Of a DNA stretch of 64,000 nt, positions 42,241 through 51,546 are shown in pieces. The DNA is from an uncultured Collinsella sp. (lineage in GTDB: Bacteria; Actinomycetota; Coriobacteriia; Coriobacteriales; Coriobacteriaceae), in the NCBI GenBank assembly GCA_900554645.1, contig USIE01000001.1, positions 1 to 64,000 of the forward strand. The letters are read 5' to 3'. The notes under the pieces are model-generated. The model made no database searches, was not told the DNA's origin, and saw nothing but the letters and a program-made list of their open reading frames with translations. Numbering within the stretch: position 1 is the stretch's first letter; the number at the start of each line of letters is the position of its first letter. The translations under genes and the position numbers were made by a program.

Positions 42241-43513
42241 GAACCTCCCTGCGTGCATGGACCAAGCCGGAATCATCGACTCCGATGATAGCAACATCGA
42301 GCAGGCACGGGGCTGTAAGTCCACAGGTATCGTCAAGACGGGCATGATGGAACGAGCCGAGCGTCAGGTTGTCGCCATACTCGAGCACGGCACGCTCGAC
42401 CGTGCCCACGCGACGGCGAGCGTCGGCAATAGCGAGCTCCTGTGCAGCGGCCCGCATACGGCGGCTGCGCTCGGCCATAACCTCGGGCGGAACCTGGTCG
42501 GGCATGTCGGCAGCAAGGGTACCGGGACGCTTGCTGTAGCGGAACACGTGCATACGCGAGAAACCCACACGGCGGCACAGCGCCAGCGACTCCTCGAACT
42601 CCTCGTCCGTCTCGCCAGGGAAGCCGACAATAACGTCGCAAGAAAGTGACGCCTGCGGCAGATTGGCGCGAATCATACGCACCGTGTCCTCAAAGGCCTC
42701 CGCACTATAGGGACGGCCCATGCGATGCAGGGTCGCCGTGCAGCCGGACTGCACGGGCAGGTGCAAAAACGGGGCGATACGCTGCGGAAAGCGCGCCATA
42801 ACCTTAAGCAGGCGCTCGGAGATATCCATGGGCTCGACCGAGGAAATGCGCACATGCGGAATAGACGTGCGCTCCATGATGGCCTCGAGCAGCTCATCGA
42901 TTTCGACGTGCTCGTCGGTCGCGCTCTTGCCATCGTAGGCACCCAGGTTCACACCGGTCAGCACCACCTCGGGCACGCCGGCCTCCTGGGCCTCGCGAAC
43001 TTGCTCGAGCACGGACTCGACGGGCACGGAGCGCTCGGGGCCGCGCGCCTTCCACACAATGCAATAGGTGCAGCGATGGTTGCAGCCATCCTGAATCTTC
43101 ACGCCCAGGCGAGAGCGACCGAGCGCATCGACCACCTCGCCATCGCTGCAGGCGGGAACGCTATCGGACTCAACACCCAGCACCTCGCATACACGTTCGG
43201 CGACATCTATCTTGGACGGCTCGGCAATCACGCGATCCGAAAGCTCCGACAGCTCCTCGGGATGCAAATTGACCACGCATCCGGTCACGACCACATAGGG
43301 CTCGTTTGGATGGGCCAGCGCATGACGGACGGCCTTACGGGTCTTGGCCTCGGCCTCGCCCGTAACGGCACAAGTGTTAATGACGATCAGATCGGCATCC
43401 TGGGGCTCCACAATAGCAAAGCCCAAGCGCATAAGATCGGCAGTGATACGGTCAGACTCAACCCGGTTGACACGGCAGCCGAGGTTGACGACGGAAATAT
43501 GGGGTGCGAGCAC
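42221..43513 (-). CDS. mtaB: tRNA t6A37 methylthiotransferase
   Basis: 430 residues. Converts t6A37 to ms2t6A37. VNLGCRVNRVESD, NTCAVTGEAE and the radical-SAM CNHRCTYCIVWKARG identify the MtaB/YqeV branch rather than MiaB or RimO. It follows dnaJ by nine bases and overlaps phoH. Third methylthiotransferase in this window. Confidence 0.9.
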   Translation of the reverse strand: MLAPHISVVNLGCRVNRVESDRITADLMRLGFAIVEPQDADLIVINTCAVTGEAEAKTRKAVRHALAHPNEPYVVVTGCVVNLHPEELSELSDRVIAEPSKIDVAERVCEVLGVESDSVPACSDGEVVDALGRSRLGVKIQDGCNHRCTYCIVWKARGPERSVPVESVLEQVREAQEAGVPEVVLTGVNLGAYDGKSATDEHVEIDELLEAIMERTSIPHVRISSVEPMDISERLLKVMARFPQRIAPFLHLPVQSGCTATLHRMGRPYSAEAFEDTVRMIRANLPQASLSCDVIVGFPGETDEEFEESLALCRRVGFSRMHVFRYSKRPGTLAADMPDQVPPEVMAERSRRMRAAAQELAIADARRRVGTVERAVLEYGDNLTLGSFHHARLDDTCGLTAPCLLDVAIIGVDDSGLVHARREVHGSLED

Positions 43514-43522
43514 GCGGGCTCC

Positions 43523-44671
43523 TTAATCGAGGATATCGTCGAGGGCACTCTTGATACGGTCGGTCACCGACTTCTTACCGGAAGCGACGTCATCGCCCAT
43601 CTCATCGGCAAAAGCACGGAGCAGCTCGCGCTGCTTATTGGAAAGATTGGTGGGAACGACCACGCGCAGTTGCACGATCAGGCGGCCACGCGAACCGCCA
43701 CCGCCAATGCGCGGCATGCCGTAATTATTGATGCTCACGGTGTCGCCGTACTGGGCGCCGGCGGGAACCGTCACCTTAACGACCTCGTCGGGCATAATGC
43801 CCTCGACCTCGATCTCGCAGCCGAGCGCTGCCTGCGCAATCGAAATATCGCTCACGAGGTACAGGTCGTCGCCGTTGCGCTTAAAACGCTCGTGGTCGGC
43901 GACGCGCACGTTGACGATCAGGTCGCCCGAGGGCTCGCCGCGAAGGCCAGCCTCGCCAAAGCCGCTCACGCGCAGCTGGCGACCGGTCGAAACGCCGGCG
44001 GGAATATCGATGTCAATCTTTTCATGCGAAGGCGTGCGGCCCTGACCGTCGCAGGTCTCGCAGGGATGATCGATGACCGTGCCCTCGCCGTGGCAGTCGG
44101 GACAAGGCGAAGAGGACTGAACCTGGCCCAAAAACGATCGCTGAACCGTCGTGACATAGCCCGTACCGTGGCAGCGGCCGCACTGCTTTTCCTGTGCGCC
44201 CTCTGCCCTACCGGTGCCATTGCAGTCCTCGCAAGGAGCAAGGCGGTCATAGCTGATTGTCTTTTTGCAGCCGAGCGCCGCCTCCTCGAGCATCACCGAA
44301 AGCGAGATGGCCATATCACGTCCGCGACGACGCTCACGACGGCTGCGGGCGCCACCGCCGGCACCGCCGCCAAAGAACGACGAGAACAAGTCGTCCATGC
44401 CCATGCCACCAAAGATATCGTTGATATCGACGTAGCCCGAACCACCAGGGCCGTCGGCAGTGCCGTAACGGTCGTAGTTAGCACGCTTCTGCTCATCGGA
44501 AAGAACGGAATAGGCCTCGTTGAGCTCCTTGAACTTGGCCTCGGCCTCGGGGTCGTCCGAAACATCCGGATGTACGGTACGGGCCTTCTTTAGAAACGCA
44601 CGCTTAATCGTCCGCGCGTCGGCATCCCTGTCGACGCCAAGCACCTCGTAGTAATCCCTATTTTCCGACAC
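43523..44671 (-). CDS. dnaJ: chaperone DnaJ
   Basis: 382 residues. J domain with HPD (KKARTVHPDVSD), a Gly/Phe region (FGGMGMDDLF), four CxxCxGxG zinc repeats (CEDCNGTG, CGRCHGTG, CPDCHGEG, CETCDGQG) and two substrate-binding domains, the full class I plan. The start is GTG 44671, with AAGGA upstream. hrcA, grpE and dnaK are not adjacent. Sixteen bases of another, membrane-linked J-protein gene's 3' flank lie upstream. Confidence 0.95.
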   Translation of the reverse strand: MSENRDYYEVLGVDRDADARTIKRAFLKKARTVHPDVSDDPEAEAKFKELNEAYSVLSDEQKRANYDRYGTADGPGGSGYVDINDIFGGMGMDDLFSSFFGGGAGGGARSRRERRRGRDMAISLSVMLEEAALGCKKTISYDRLAPCEDCNGTGRAEGAQEKQCGRCHGTGYVTTVQRSFLGQVQSSSPCPDCHGEGTVIDHPCETCDGQGRTPSHEKIDIDIPAGVSTGRQLRVSGFGEAGLRGEPSGDLIVNVRVADHERFKRNGDDLYLVSDISIAQAALGCEIEVEGIMPDEVVKVTVPAGAQYGDTVSINNYGMPRIGGGGSRGRLIVQLRVVVPTNLSNKQRELLRAFADEMGDDVASGKKSVTDRIKSALDDILD

Positions 44672-44752
44672 GACCGAATCCTTCCGACTTTCATTATTGT
44701 CACAGTGCGTCCTATACCCAAGCAGGGCCGACCGCAAACAGAGGGTTTGATG

Positions 44753-45856
44753 TTATTGCATTTGGTACGGCGAAAGCATGGCCCGTTGCGAACAGCTCGC
44801 GAACCAAACCGACACGAGCGCGAACATGAAGCCGTTGGCAAAACCGTTGGCAAACTGCATCGCGCCGCGCTTCCACCACAGCAGGCTGCGATGAAGCACG
44901 CCGTCCGAAAGCACCATGAACAGGCCCATGGCAAACGGAATAAAGCACATCATGGCAAAGGCCGAGAACACGCCCGAGATGGCCGAGAGTACCAAAAACG
45001 GCGCCACGATGCCCATCAGGTAAAAACCGGTACGAGCTTTGCCTTCCAAGCGCTCGGCCTCAACATGGGCGCGGCCGACCAGATCGCCGCCCGCGGCACC
45101 GTTGGTGCCAGCATGACCCATGCCGCCAATGCGGACCTCGTCGCCATCGTGCGTGCCGGCAGGAAACTCAATCGTCTGCTCGGAGGTTACGCGAGTACGA
45201 CCGCTGCCGCCGCAATCAGGGCAGGGGTCGGCCACGACCTTACCGGAACCGCCGCACTCGGGGCAGACCGACTGGAACGTACCCGCACCAAACAGGAAGG
45301 ACAGGTCGACGTCGATGTGGCCGCGGCCACCGCAGCTCGGGCAGGTATGGGCATGCTCAGACGAAACGGAGCCCGAACCGCCGCAGTTGTTACAGGTATC
45401 GAAGCGCGTGTAGCGGACGGTCTTGCGGGCACCGCCCTTGGCCTCCTTGGCGTCGAGTTTGATATCAACGACCACGTTGGCGCCGTTCTCGGGATTGTAG
45501 GCAGCCTGCCCGCGACGCGGCTGGCCCCAGGCGCCACCAAAGGGAAAACCGCCCTCAAAGGGATTGCCATAGCCCGCGCTGCCGGCGTAGCCGCCGCCAT
45601 AGGGCGAAGCCGTAGGAGCGCCGGCGAAGGGGTTGCCCGAACGCATGGCGTCGTAGCGCGAACGCTTCTGCTCGTCCGAAAGCACGGCGTAGGCCTCGGA
45701 AACCTCTTTAAACTTTTCCTCGGCATCCGGCTCTTTGTTGACGTCCGGATGGAGCTTGCGGGCCTTTTGCTGGAAGGCCTTTTGAATATCACGCGAGGTG
45801 GCGTCCTTGGAGACACCCAAAATCTCGTAGTAATCTTTTTCGTTCATCGTCGCCAT
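44753..45856 (-). CDS. DnaJ-like J/zinc-finger protein ending in membrane helices
   Basis: 367 residues. J domain (HPD in [11 protein letters not shown]), Gly/Phe/Tyr-rich linker and the four zinc repeats ([32 protein letters not shown]) are intact. The substrate-binding region, however, breaks off after [12 protein letters not shown] (~265). The rest (about 285-367) is hydrophobic, with two or three helices ([34 protein letters not shown]). This is not the standard DnaJ layout and suggests a membrane-tethered J protein. AGGAGG is nine bases before the ATG at 45856. It precedes the ordinary dnaJ. Confidence 0.8.
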   Translation of the reverse strand: MATMNEKDYYEILGVSKDATSRDIQKAFQQKARKLHPDVNKEPDAEEKFKEVSEAYAVLSDEQKRSRYDAMRSGNPFAGAPTASPYGGGYAGSAGYGNPFEGGFPFGGAWGQPRRGQAAYNPENGANVVVDIKLDAKEAKGGARKTVRYTRFDTCNNCGGSGSVSSEHAHTCPSCGGRGHIDVDLSFLFGAGTFQSVCPECGGSGKVVADPCPDCGGSGRTRVTSEQTIEFPAGTHDGDEVRIGGMGHAGTNGAAGGDLVGRAHVEAERLEGKARTGFYLMGIVAPFLVLSAISGVFSAFAMMCFIPFAMGLFMVLSDGVLHRSLLWWKRGAMQFANGFANGFMFALVSVWFASCSQRAMLSPYQMQ

Positions 45857-45914
45857 GCGTGGCAACCTCCTGCTCACAGCAGCGTATATATTCCGGTAAT
45901 TCTACCCGAGCGGC

Positions 45915-47147
45915 CTAAGCTAGATCCCAAAACAGCTCGAACAGAACATTTCCATCGAGCCAGCCCAGGTGTGTCGGCGCCAGACGAGCTCGGACATGGC
46001 CCGCGAGGACGTCTGCCGAAGTGAAGGGTCCCTCATGGACTCCGAGCGTCTCGGGCGCCCAAGTGGCAAGACCCAATTCGAGCGCGCGATCGCAGGCAGC
46101 TGCCAGCTCGCCCGTTGGGATGACGCAAGCTGCACGAACCAACAGATCGGACGCAATACCGCGCGTCATGCGACAAGCGAGCATCAGGTCTTCAGCCGCA
46201 GCCTCACGCTGCGACAGATATTCAGTCTCGAACGCCGTCGCGTCATCGTCACGTTGCACCAGACGCACGCGGTACGCAACACCTCGAGAAGAAACACCGG
46301 GGAACAAACCTGCAAGACGGTCGAAATCCCCGGCGTCGAGCATGCCCGCGGCAGAACGACCCAGGCCCAGGTAGCCCCGTCCGGTCCAGTAGGCAATGTT
46401 ATGGGCGCACTCATGGCCGTCGAGCGCATAGCTTGCCACCTCATACGGGTGATAGCCGGCCGCACCCAGACGCTCACGCGCCACATCCATGCACGAAGCT
46501 TGAAAATCCTCGTCGGGCTCGACCGACTCGTCGCGGCACGCCATGCGATAAAGGGGCGTCCCCTCCTCAAGCGTAAGCGGGTAGACCGACACATGATGCG
46601 GAGCCGCCGCCAGCACGCCAACGAGCGTGCGATTCCAACTCGTTGCGGTTTGCCCGGGAAGTCCGCACATAAGGTCGCACGACACATCAAGCCCAGCGTT
46701 CTTGACCGTCGCGATGGCGGCGAGCGCCCGATCGGCATCGTGAATACGGCCGATGGCAGTAAGTTCGATGTTATCGAGCGTTTGCACGCCCAGAGAGACG
46801 CGTGTGACACCAACCTTGACAAGTGCAGTAGCAAGCTCGGCGGTCAGCGACTCGGGATTGGCCTCGCAGGTAAACTCAACGGGGGCGCACCACGCACGAA
46901 TACGCCGCGCCAGCTCCACCAGGCGCTCCCCCGCCAGCGACGGCGTACCGCCGCCAACATAGACGGTGCGGGTCTGGTCAAGGGCACCAGCCTTGCCAAA
47001 AGCATCGAGGCGCGCGAACAACTGCTCAAAATAGGCATCGAGCGCAGCGCTCAGGTCGCACGGAGCAAAACTGCGCGAGTCGAAGTCGCAGTAGCGGCAC
47101 TTTTGGGCACAGAACGGCACGTGCACGTACAGCGCGGTAACGGCCAC
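45915..47147 (-). CDS. hemW: heme chaperone HemW (radical SAM)
   Basis: 410 residues. The CAQKCRYCDF triad near residue 13 and GGGTPS with the HemN-type C-terminal domain place it in the HemW/HemN family. HemW lacks the extra N-terminal residues of true coproporphyrinogen dehydrogenase, as here, and carries heme to target enzymes. It lies in the lepA-dusB-hemW-dnaJ run; lepA-hemW linkage is widespread. Confidence 0.88.
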   Translation of the reverse strand: MAVTALYVHVPFCAQKCRYCDFDSRSFAPCDLSAALDAYFEQLFARLDAFGKAGALDQTRTVYVGGGTPSLAGERLVELARRIRAWCAPVEFTCEANPESLTAELATALVKVGVTRVSLGVQTLDNIELTAIGRIHDADRALAAIATVKNAGLDVSCDLMCGLPGQTATSWNRTLVGVLAAAPHHVSVYPLTLEEGTPLYRMACRDESVEPDEDFQASCMDVARERLGAAGYHPYEVASYALDGHECAHNIAYWTGRGYLGLGRSAAGMLDAGDFDRLAGLFPGVSSRGVAYRVRLVQRDDDATAFETEYLSQREAAAEDLMLACRMTRGIASDLLVRAACVIPTGELAAACDRALELGLATWAPETLGVHEGPFTSADVLAGHVRARLAPTHLGWLDGNVLFELFWDLA

Positions 47148-47149
47148 CC

Positions 47150-48193
47150 TTAAGCCTCCAGCGGATGAGCAGGCACCGACTTGCCAGCGGCAAGGGCGGC
47201 CTCGCAGGCCACCGCATCATGCTCGATCTCATCGACCAGCACCATAAACTCCTCATACGTGGAGCAGCGCACCACATGGGCACGCCAAGCGGCGGCATGG
47301 GGCATGCCTTTTAAGTACCAGCTTGCGTACGTACGGGCACGCGACATAAGCGGCAGGAGCTCATGTGTCAGCGTTAGGTGCTCACGCAGGGCGTCCAGGC
47401 GCTCGACGGAGCTGCGAACCGGCACCGGTATGCCATCGAGCGCAAGGGCGCGAGCATCGCCAAACACCCACGGGTTCCCGTAGATACCGCGCGCGATAAA
47501 CACCGCGCTGGCGCCCGAGTTGCGCAGATGCTCCGCGGCATCCTCGGCGGTAAACACGTCGCCCGAACCGATCACGGGAATCTCAACGGCGTCGGCAACC
47601 TCATCGACGACCGACCAATCGGCCTGGCCCGTATAGAGCTGCGTGGCGCAGCGGCCATGCACCGCCACCGCGGCGGCACCGGCGCCTTCGAGCATCTGGG
47701 CAAACGTCGCGGCATTACGGTCCTCGGCATAAAAGCCTTTGCGAATCTTGACGGTCACGGGTACATGCGCCGCGCCCACCGCCGCCTCGACGATCTTCTC
47801 GGCCAAATCGGGCGTGCGCATGAGCGCCGAGCCCTCGCCCTTGGTAACGACCTTGCGGGCGGGGCATGCCATATTGATATCGATGAGCGACAGGCGATCG
47901 CCAACGCGCTCCTCGACGGCGGCGACGGCACTCGCAAACTGATCGGGCTTGGAGCCAAAGAGCTGCACACAAATCTGCTGCTCCTCGTCGGCCGGCAGCA
48001 CCAGGCGCCACGTTTTGTTGCTGGCATAGGCAAGGCCTGCCACGCTCACCATCTCGCTGTAGGCAAGGTTGGCACCGCGGCGGCGGCACATGATGCGGTA
48101 GGCAGGGTCGGTCACGCCCGCCATGGGAGCCATAAGGAACGGTTGCTCGGCATAGGCGCCCAGCAACCGCTCGCTGTATTCGGAAAGCGCCAT
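47150..48193 (-). CDS. dusB: tRNA-dihydrouridine synthase
   Basis: 347 residues. FMN-dependent reduction of uridine in the tRNA D loop. LMAPMAGVTDPAYR at the start, the catalytic cysteine NMACPARKV, phosphate-binding IGSGDVF and ARGIYGNPW are the Dus core. It starts four bases after lepA and ends two bases before hemW. Confidence 0.92.
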   Translation of the reverse strand: MALSEYSERLLGAYAEQPFLMAPMAGVTDPAYRIMCRRRGANLAYSEMVSVAGLAYASNKTWRLVLPADEEQQICVQLFGSKPDQFASAVAAVEERVGDRLSLIDINMACPARKVVTKGEGSALMRTPDLAEKIVEAAVGAAHVPVTVKIRKGFYAEDRNAATFAQMLEGAGAAAVAVHGRCATQLYTGQADWSVVDEVADAVEIPVIGSGDVFTAEDAAEHLRNSGASAVFIARGIYGNPWVFGDARALALDGIPVPVRSSVERLDALREHLTLTHELLPLMSRARTYASWYLKGMPHAAAWRAHVVRCSTYEEFMVLVDEIEHDAVACEAALAAGKSVPAHPLEA

Positions 48194-48197
48194 AGGC

Positions 48198-50009
48198 CTA
48201 CTCGTCCACCTTGAGAATCGCCATAAAGGCCTCCTGCGGGACCTCGACCGAGCCGATGGCTTTCATGCGCTTCTTGCCCTCTTTCTGCTTCTCGAGCAGT
48301 TTGCGCTTACGCGAAATATCGCCGCCGTAGCACTTGGCAAGCACGTCCTTGCGACGCGCCTTGACGGTGGAGCGGGCAATGATCTTGTTGCCGATAGCAC
48401 CCTGGATGGGCACCTCAAACAGCTGACGCGGGATGATCTCCTTGAGCTTGTCGCACAGACCGCGGGCCAGGCCATAGGCCTTGTCCTTGTGCACGATAAA
48501 CGACAGCGCGTCCACCTCATCGCCCGAAAGCAAGATATCGAGCTTCACAAGCTCGGAAGGACGATACTCGTTGAACTCGTAGTCGAGCGAGGCATAGCCC
48601 TTAGTGCGGCTCTTGAGCTGATCAAAGAAGTCCAAGATGAGCTCGGCAAGCGGCATATCAAAGCGCATCTCGACCGATTTGCTCGTCAGGTGGATCATGT
48701 CGGTCGTAACGCCGCGGTGCTCGATGGCGAGCTGCATGACGGCGCCCGTGTACTCAGGCGGGCAGATGATCTTTGCCTTGAGGTAGGGTTCCTCGATACG
48801 CTCGATGCGCGTGGCCTCGGGAAGGTCCTGCGGGCTGCGGACATCGATCATCTCGCCGTCGGTCTTGTAGACGTGATAGTCGACCGAGGGACTCGTGGCA
48901 ATGAGGTCCAAGTTGAACTCGCGCTCCAGGCGTTCCTTAACGACTTCCATGTGCAGCAGGCCCAGGAAGCCCACGCGGAAGCCAAAGCCGAGCGCCACCG
49001 AGGTCTCGGGCTCCCATACCAACGACGGGTCGTTGACGTGCAGCTTATCGAGCGCGTCACGCAGGTTCTCGTAGTCCTTGTTATCGATCGGGAACAGGCC
49101 CGTATAGACCATGGGCTTGGCCTCGCGGTAGCCGGGAAGCGGCTCGGGGCAGGGATTCGACGCCCACGTGAGGGTATCGCCCACGCGCACGGCCTCGGGG
49201 TCCTTCAGGCCCGTGACCACGTAGCCCACCTCGCCGACCGTCAGCGCATCGACCGGAGTCTCGGCGGGACGCTTGACGCCCACGCCATCGACCAAAAAGT
49301 CACCCTTTGCCTGCATCATGCGCAGGGTATCGCCCTTTTTGATGGAACCGTCAAAGATGCGCACCGTGGCGACGACACCACGATACTCGTCGAAGTACGA
49401 ATCCAGGATGAGTGCCTTGAGCGGCGCGTTCGCATCGCCCTTGGGCGGAGAGATCAAAAAGACAATGGACTCCAGCAGATCGTGGATGCCCTCTCCGGTC
49501 TTGCCCGAGACACACACGGCATCATCGGCAGGGATCGCCAGGTCATCCTCGATCTCGGTCTTGACCTCATCGGGATGGGCCGAGGGCAGGTCGATCTTGT
49601 TGATGGCCGGCACAATGTCCAGATTGGCGTTCATGGCGAGCGTCGCATTGGAGACGGTCTGCGCCTCGACACCCTGGGTGGCATCGACGACGAGCACCGC
49701 GCCCTCGCAGGCGGCCAGCGAACGCGAGACCTCATAGGTAAAGTCCACGTGGCCCGGCGTATCGATGAGGTTGAACTGATACGTCTCGCCGTCGTCGGCG
49801 TCATAGGACACGCGGACGGCGTTGGACTTGATCGTGATGCCGCGCTCGCGCTCGATATCCATGGTGTCGAGCAGCTGCGACTCCATGTCGCGCTCGTCGA
49901 CGGTATGGGTGAGCTCGAGGATACGGTCACTGATCGTGGACTTGCCATGGTCGATGTGCGCAACAATTGAGAAGTTGCGGATGTGGGAAATGTCAATTGA
50001 AGTATTCAT
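48198..50009 (-). CDS. lepA: elongation factor 4 (LepA)
   Basis: 603 residues. Translational GTPase: G1 AHIDHGKS, G3 DTPGH, G4 NKID, then domains II, III, V and the LepA-specific C-terminal domain ([20 protein letters not shown]). It remobilises or back-translocates ribosomes and helps 30S assembly. The ATG at 50009 has only a weak ribosome site; upstream codons belong to the leader and terminator of rpsT. Confidence 0.97.
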   Translation of the reverse strand: MNTSIDISHIRNFSIVAHIDHGKSTISDRILELTHTVDERDMESQLLDTMDIERERGITIKSNAVRVSYDADDGETYQFNLIDTPGHVDFTYEVSRSLAACEGAVLVVDATQGVEAQTVSNATLAMNANLDIVPAINKIDLPSAHPDEVKTEIEDDLAIPADDAVCVSGKTGEGIHDLLESIVFLISPPKGDANAPLKALILDSYFDEYRGVVATVRIFDGSIKKGDTLRMMQAKGDFLVDGVGVKRPAETPVDALTVGEVGYVVTGLKDPEAVRVGDTLTWASNPCPEPLPGYREAKPMVYTGLFPIDNKDYENLRDALDKLHVNDPSLVWEPETSVALGFGFRVGFLGLLHMEVVKERLEREFNLDLIATSPSVDYHVYKTDGEMIDVRSPQDLPEATRIERIEEPYLKAKIICPPEYTGAVMQLAIEHRGVTTDMIHLTSKSVEMRFDMPLAELILDFFDQLKSRTKGYASLDYEFNEYRPSELVKLDILLSGDEVDALSFIVHKDKAYGLARGLCDKLKEIIPRQLFEVPIQGAIGNKIIARSTVKARRKDVLAKCYGGDISRKRKLLEKQKEGKKRMKAIGSVEVPQEAFMAILKVDE

Positions 50010-50035
50010 GCGGACTATCTTACCCGAGCGATACA

Positions 50036-50072
50036 AAAAATGGAGCCTGTTCCATAAAACAGGCTCCATTTA
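50036..50072 (-). terminator. rpsT terminator
   Basis: AAATGGAGCCTGTT/AACAGGCTCCATTT with a seven-base loop, ending in T-rich sequence, between the rpsT stop and lepA. The stem is perfect, so lepA probably depends on read-through or on its own promoter. Confidence 0.85.
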
Positions 50073-50105
50073 TGCGCGTAATCTGTGTGGTGTGAAATTT
50101 ACAAC

Positions 50106-50372
50106 TTAGGCGTTGATGCTGTTCACGAGCTTGGCAAGACCGGACTTGCGGTTGGAAGCCTGGTTCTTGTGGATAACATGCTTGGCGGCAGCCATGTCGA
50201 GACGCTTGGTGACGGTCTTGAGGGCAGCCTGGGCCTTCTCGGCGTCGCCCTCGGCGACGGCGGACTGGACGTGCTTGGTCAGCGTCTTGAGCTCGGACTT
50301 GACAGCCTTGTTACGCATGCGAGCTGCCTCATTGGTGCGGATACGCTTCTTCTGAGACTTGATGTTTGCCAC
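50106..50372 (-). CDS. rpsT: 30S ribosomal protein S20
   Basis: 88 residues. [19 protein letters not shown] at the start is the conserved 16S-binding segment. The start is GTG 50372, with AAGGAA upstream. An extended -10, TGCTATAGT, lies about 75 bases upstream at 50448-50456 and is a likely promoter. It is monocistronic by virtue of its terminator. Confidence 0.95.
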   Translation of the reverse strand: MANIKSQKKRIRTNEAARMRNKAVKSELKTLTKHVQSAVAEGDAEKAQAALKTVTKRLDMAAAKHVIHKNQASNRKSGLAKLVNSINA

Positions 50373-50505
50373 TTCTGGAGTTCCTTTCGAGTTCCTTGCA
50401 AAAAATGTATGACACCTCTGAGACACGGTGAGGTCATGCAAGCGCCTACTATAGCACGCTCCCCCTCAAAGGGATAGAACGAATTTGTCAAATAGGCAGG
50501 TATCA

Positions 50506-51468
50506 TCACGATTTTCTCAAGATGTTCGTAATCCAGAGCAAAAGCGCGGTCTGAGAATCGGCCGAACCCTTCAGTGCGAGCTCCACATCGACCGCGCCCT
50601 CGAGCGCGGCAACGAGCTCTGCCATCGAAAAGCGACGTGCCCAGGTCAGGTGATTCTTGACCTGCCAGGACTGGAGCTTAAGTGTTGCGGCCAGCTCACG
50701 ACCCTGTCCGCGCGCATCGAGCGCCTTGGCAACGATAAGCTCGCGGATGCGGCCGCACAGCAATGTGTAAGTCCACACGTAGCTCTTGGCGGGCAGTAGA
50801 TTGAAGAGCTCGAGCGAGCGTCGCATGTCACGGGCCGAGACCGCATTGAGAAAGTCCCAGGGTTGAACCTCGGCCGTACGTACAATCCAGCGCTCAACGT
50901 CGGCAAGCTCAATCTGGGGCACCTCGACCATCTGGGCAAGCTTAGCCAAGTCGTTATCGAGCATGCGAGTGTTTTCACCCGAACGCGAGACGAGTTCCTC
51001 GGCGGCCGCCGTCGTGATCGACTTGCCGTGCTGCGTCGCCATCTGCTGCACGCGGCGCGGTAGCTCCCAGCGCTTGGTGCCGGAGCAATCGATCACAGCC
51101 TTCTTGTCGATCTTGGCGATCGCCTTATACAGGCGCGTGTTCTTGGCAAGCGAGTCGGCGATGATGAGGCAGACCGTTGTGGGACTGGGACTCGCCAGAT
51201 ACTCGACGAGCGGCTCCGAGACCGACTTGGCGAGCTTTGAGCAGCCATCAAGGATTACCAGGCGAAACTCGCTGCCCATGGGAAAGGTGTTGAGCGATCC
51301 GATAATCGACTCGATATCGGGGTCTTTGGTCATATCGCGCTCGTCGAGGTTGAACTCGACCATGCCCGACTTTTCCAGACGCGCTTTCATACGCGAGACG
51401 GCGTGATCGCGCTTGACTCCGTCGGTACCGACGATCAGATATGCCGGCAGCAGACCGGTTTCGGACAT
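50506..51468 (-). CDS. holA: DNA polymerase III delta subunit
   Basis: 320 residues. Opens the sliding clamp in the clamp loader. The N-terminal YLIVGTDGVKRDHAV and the C-terminal collar helices (LQSWQVKNHLTWARRFSM) match HolA; the domain has no ATP site, as expected. GGAG precedes the ATG at 51468. It sits in the comEA-comEC-holA-rpsT order common in Gram-positive bacteria. Confidence 0.9.
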   Translation of the reverse strand: MSETGLLPAYLIVGTDGVKRDHAVSRMKARLEKSGMVEFNLDERDMTKDPDIESIIGSLNTFPMGSEFRLVILDGCSKLAKSVSEPLVEYLASPSPTTVCLIIADSLAKNTRLYKAIAKIDKKAVIDCSGTKRWELPRRVQQMATQHGKSITTAAAEELVSRSGENTRMLDNDLAKLAQMVEVPQIELADVERWIVRTAEVQPWDFLNAVSARDMRRSLELFNLLPAKSYVWTYTLLCGRIRELIVAKALDARGQGRELAATLKLQSWQVKNHLTWARRFSMAELVAALEGAVDVELALKGSADSQTALLLWITNILRKS

Positions 51469-51546
51469 TGCGCTCCCCTCCCGCAGGCCTTCGTATTCGC
51501 TCCGTGCCATTCTAGCCCAGGGGCCCACCACACGCCAACGACGTCG

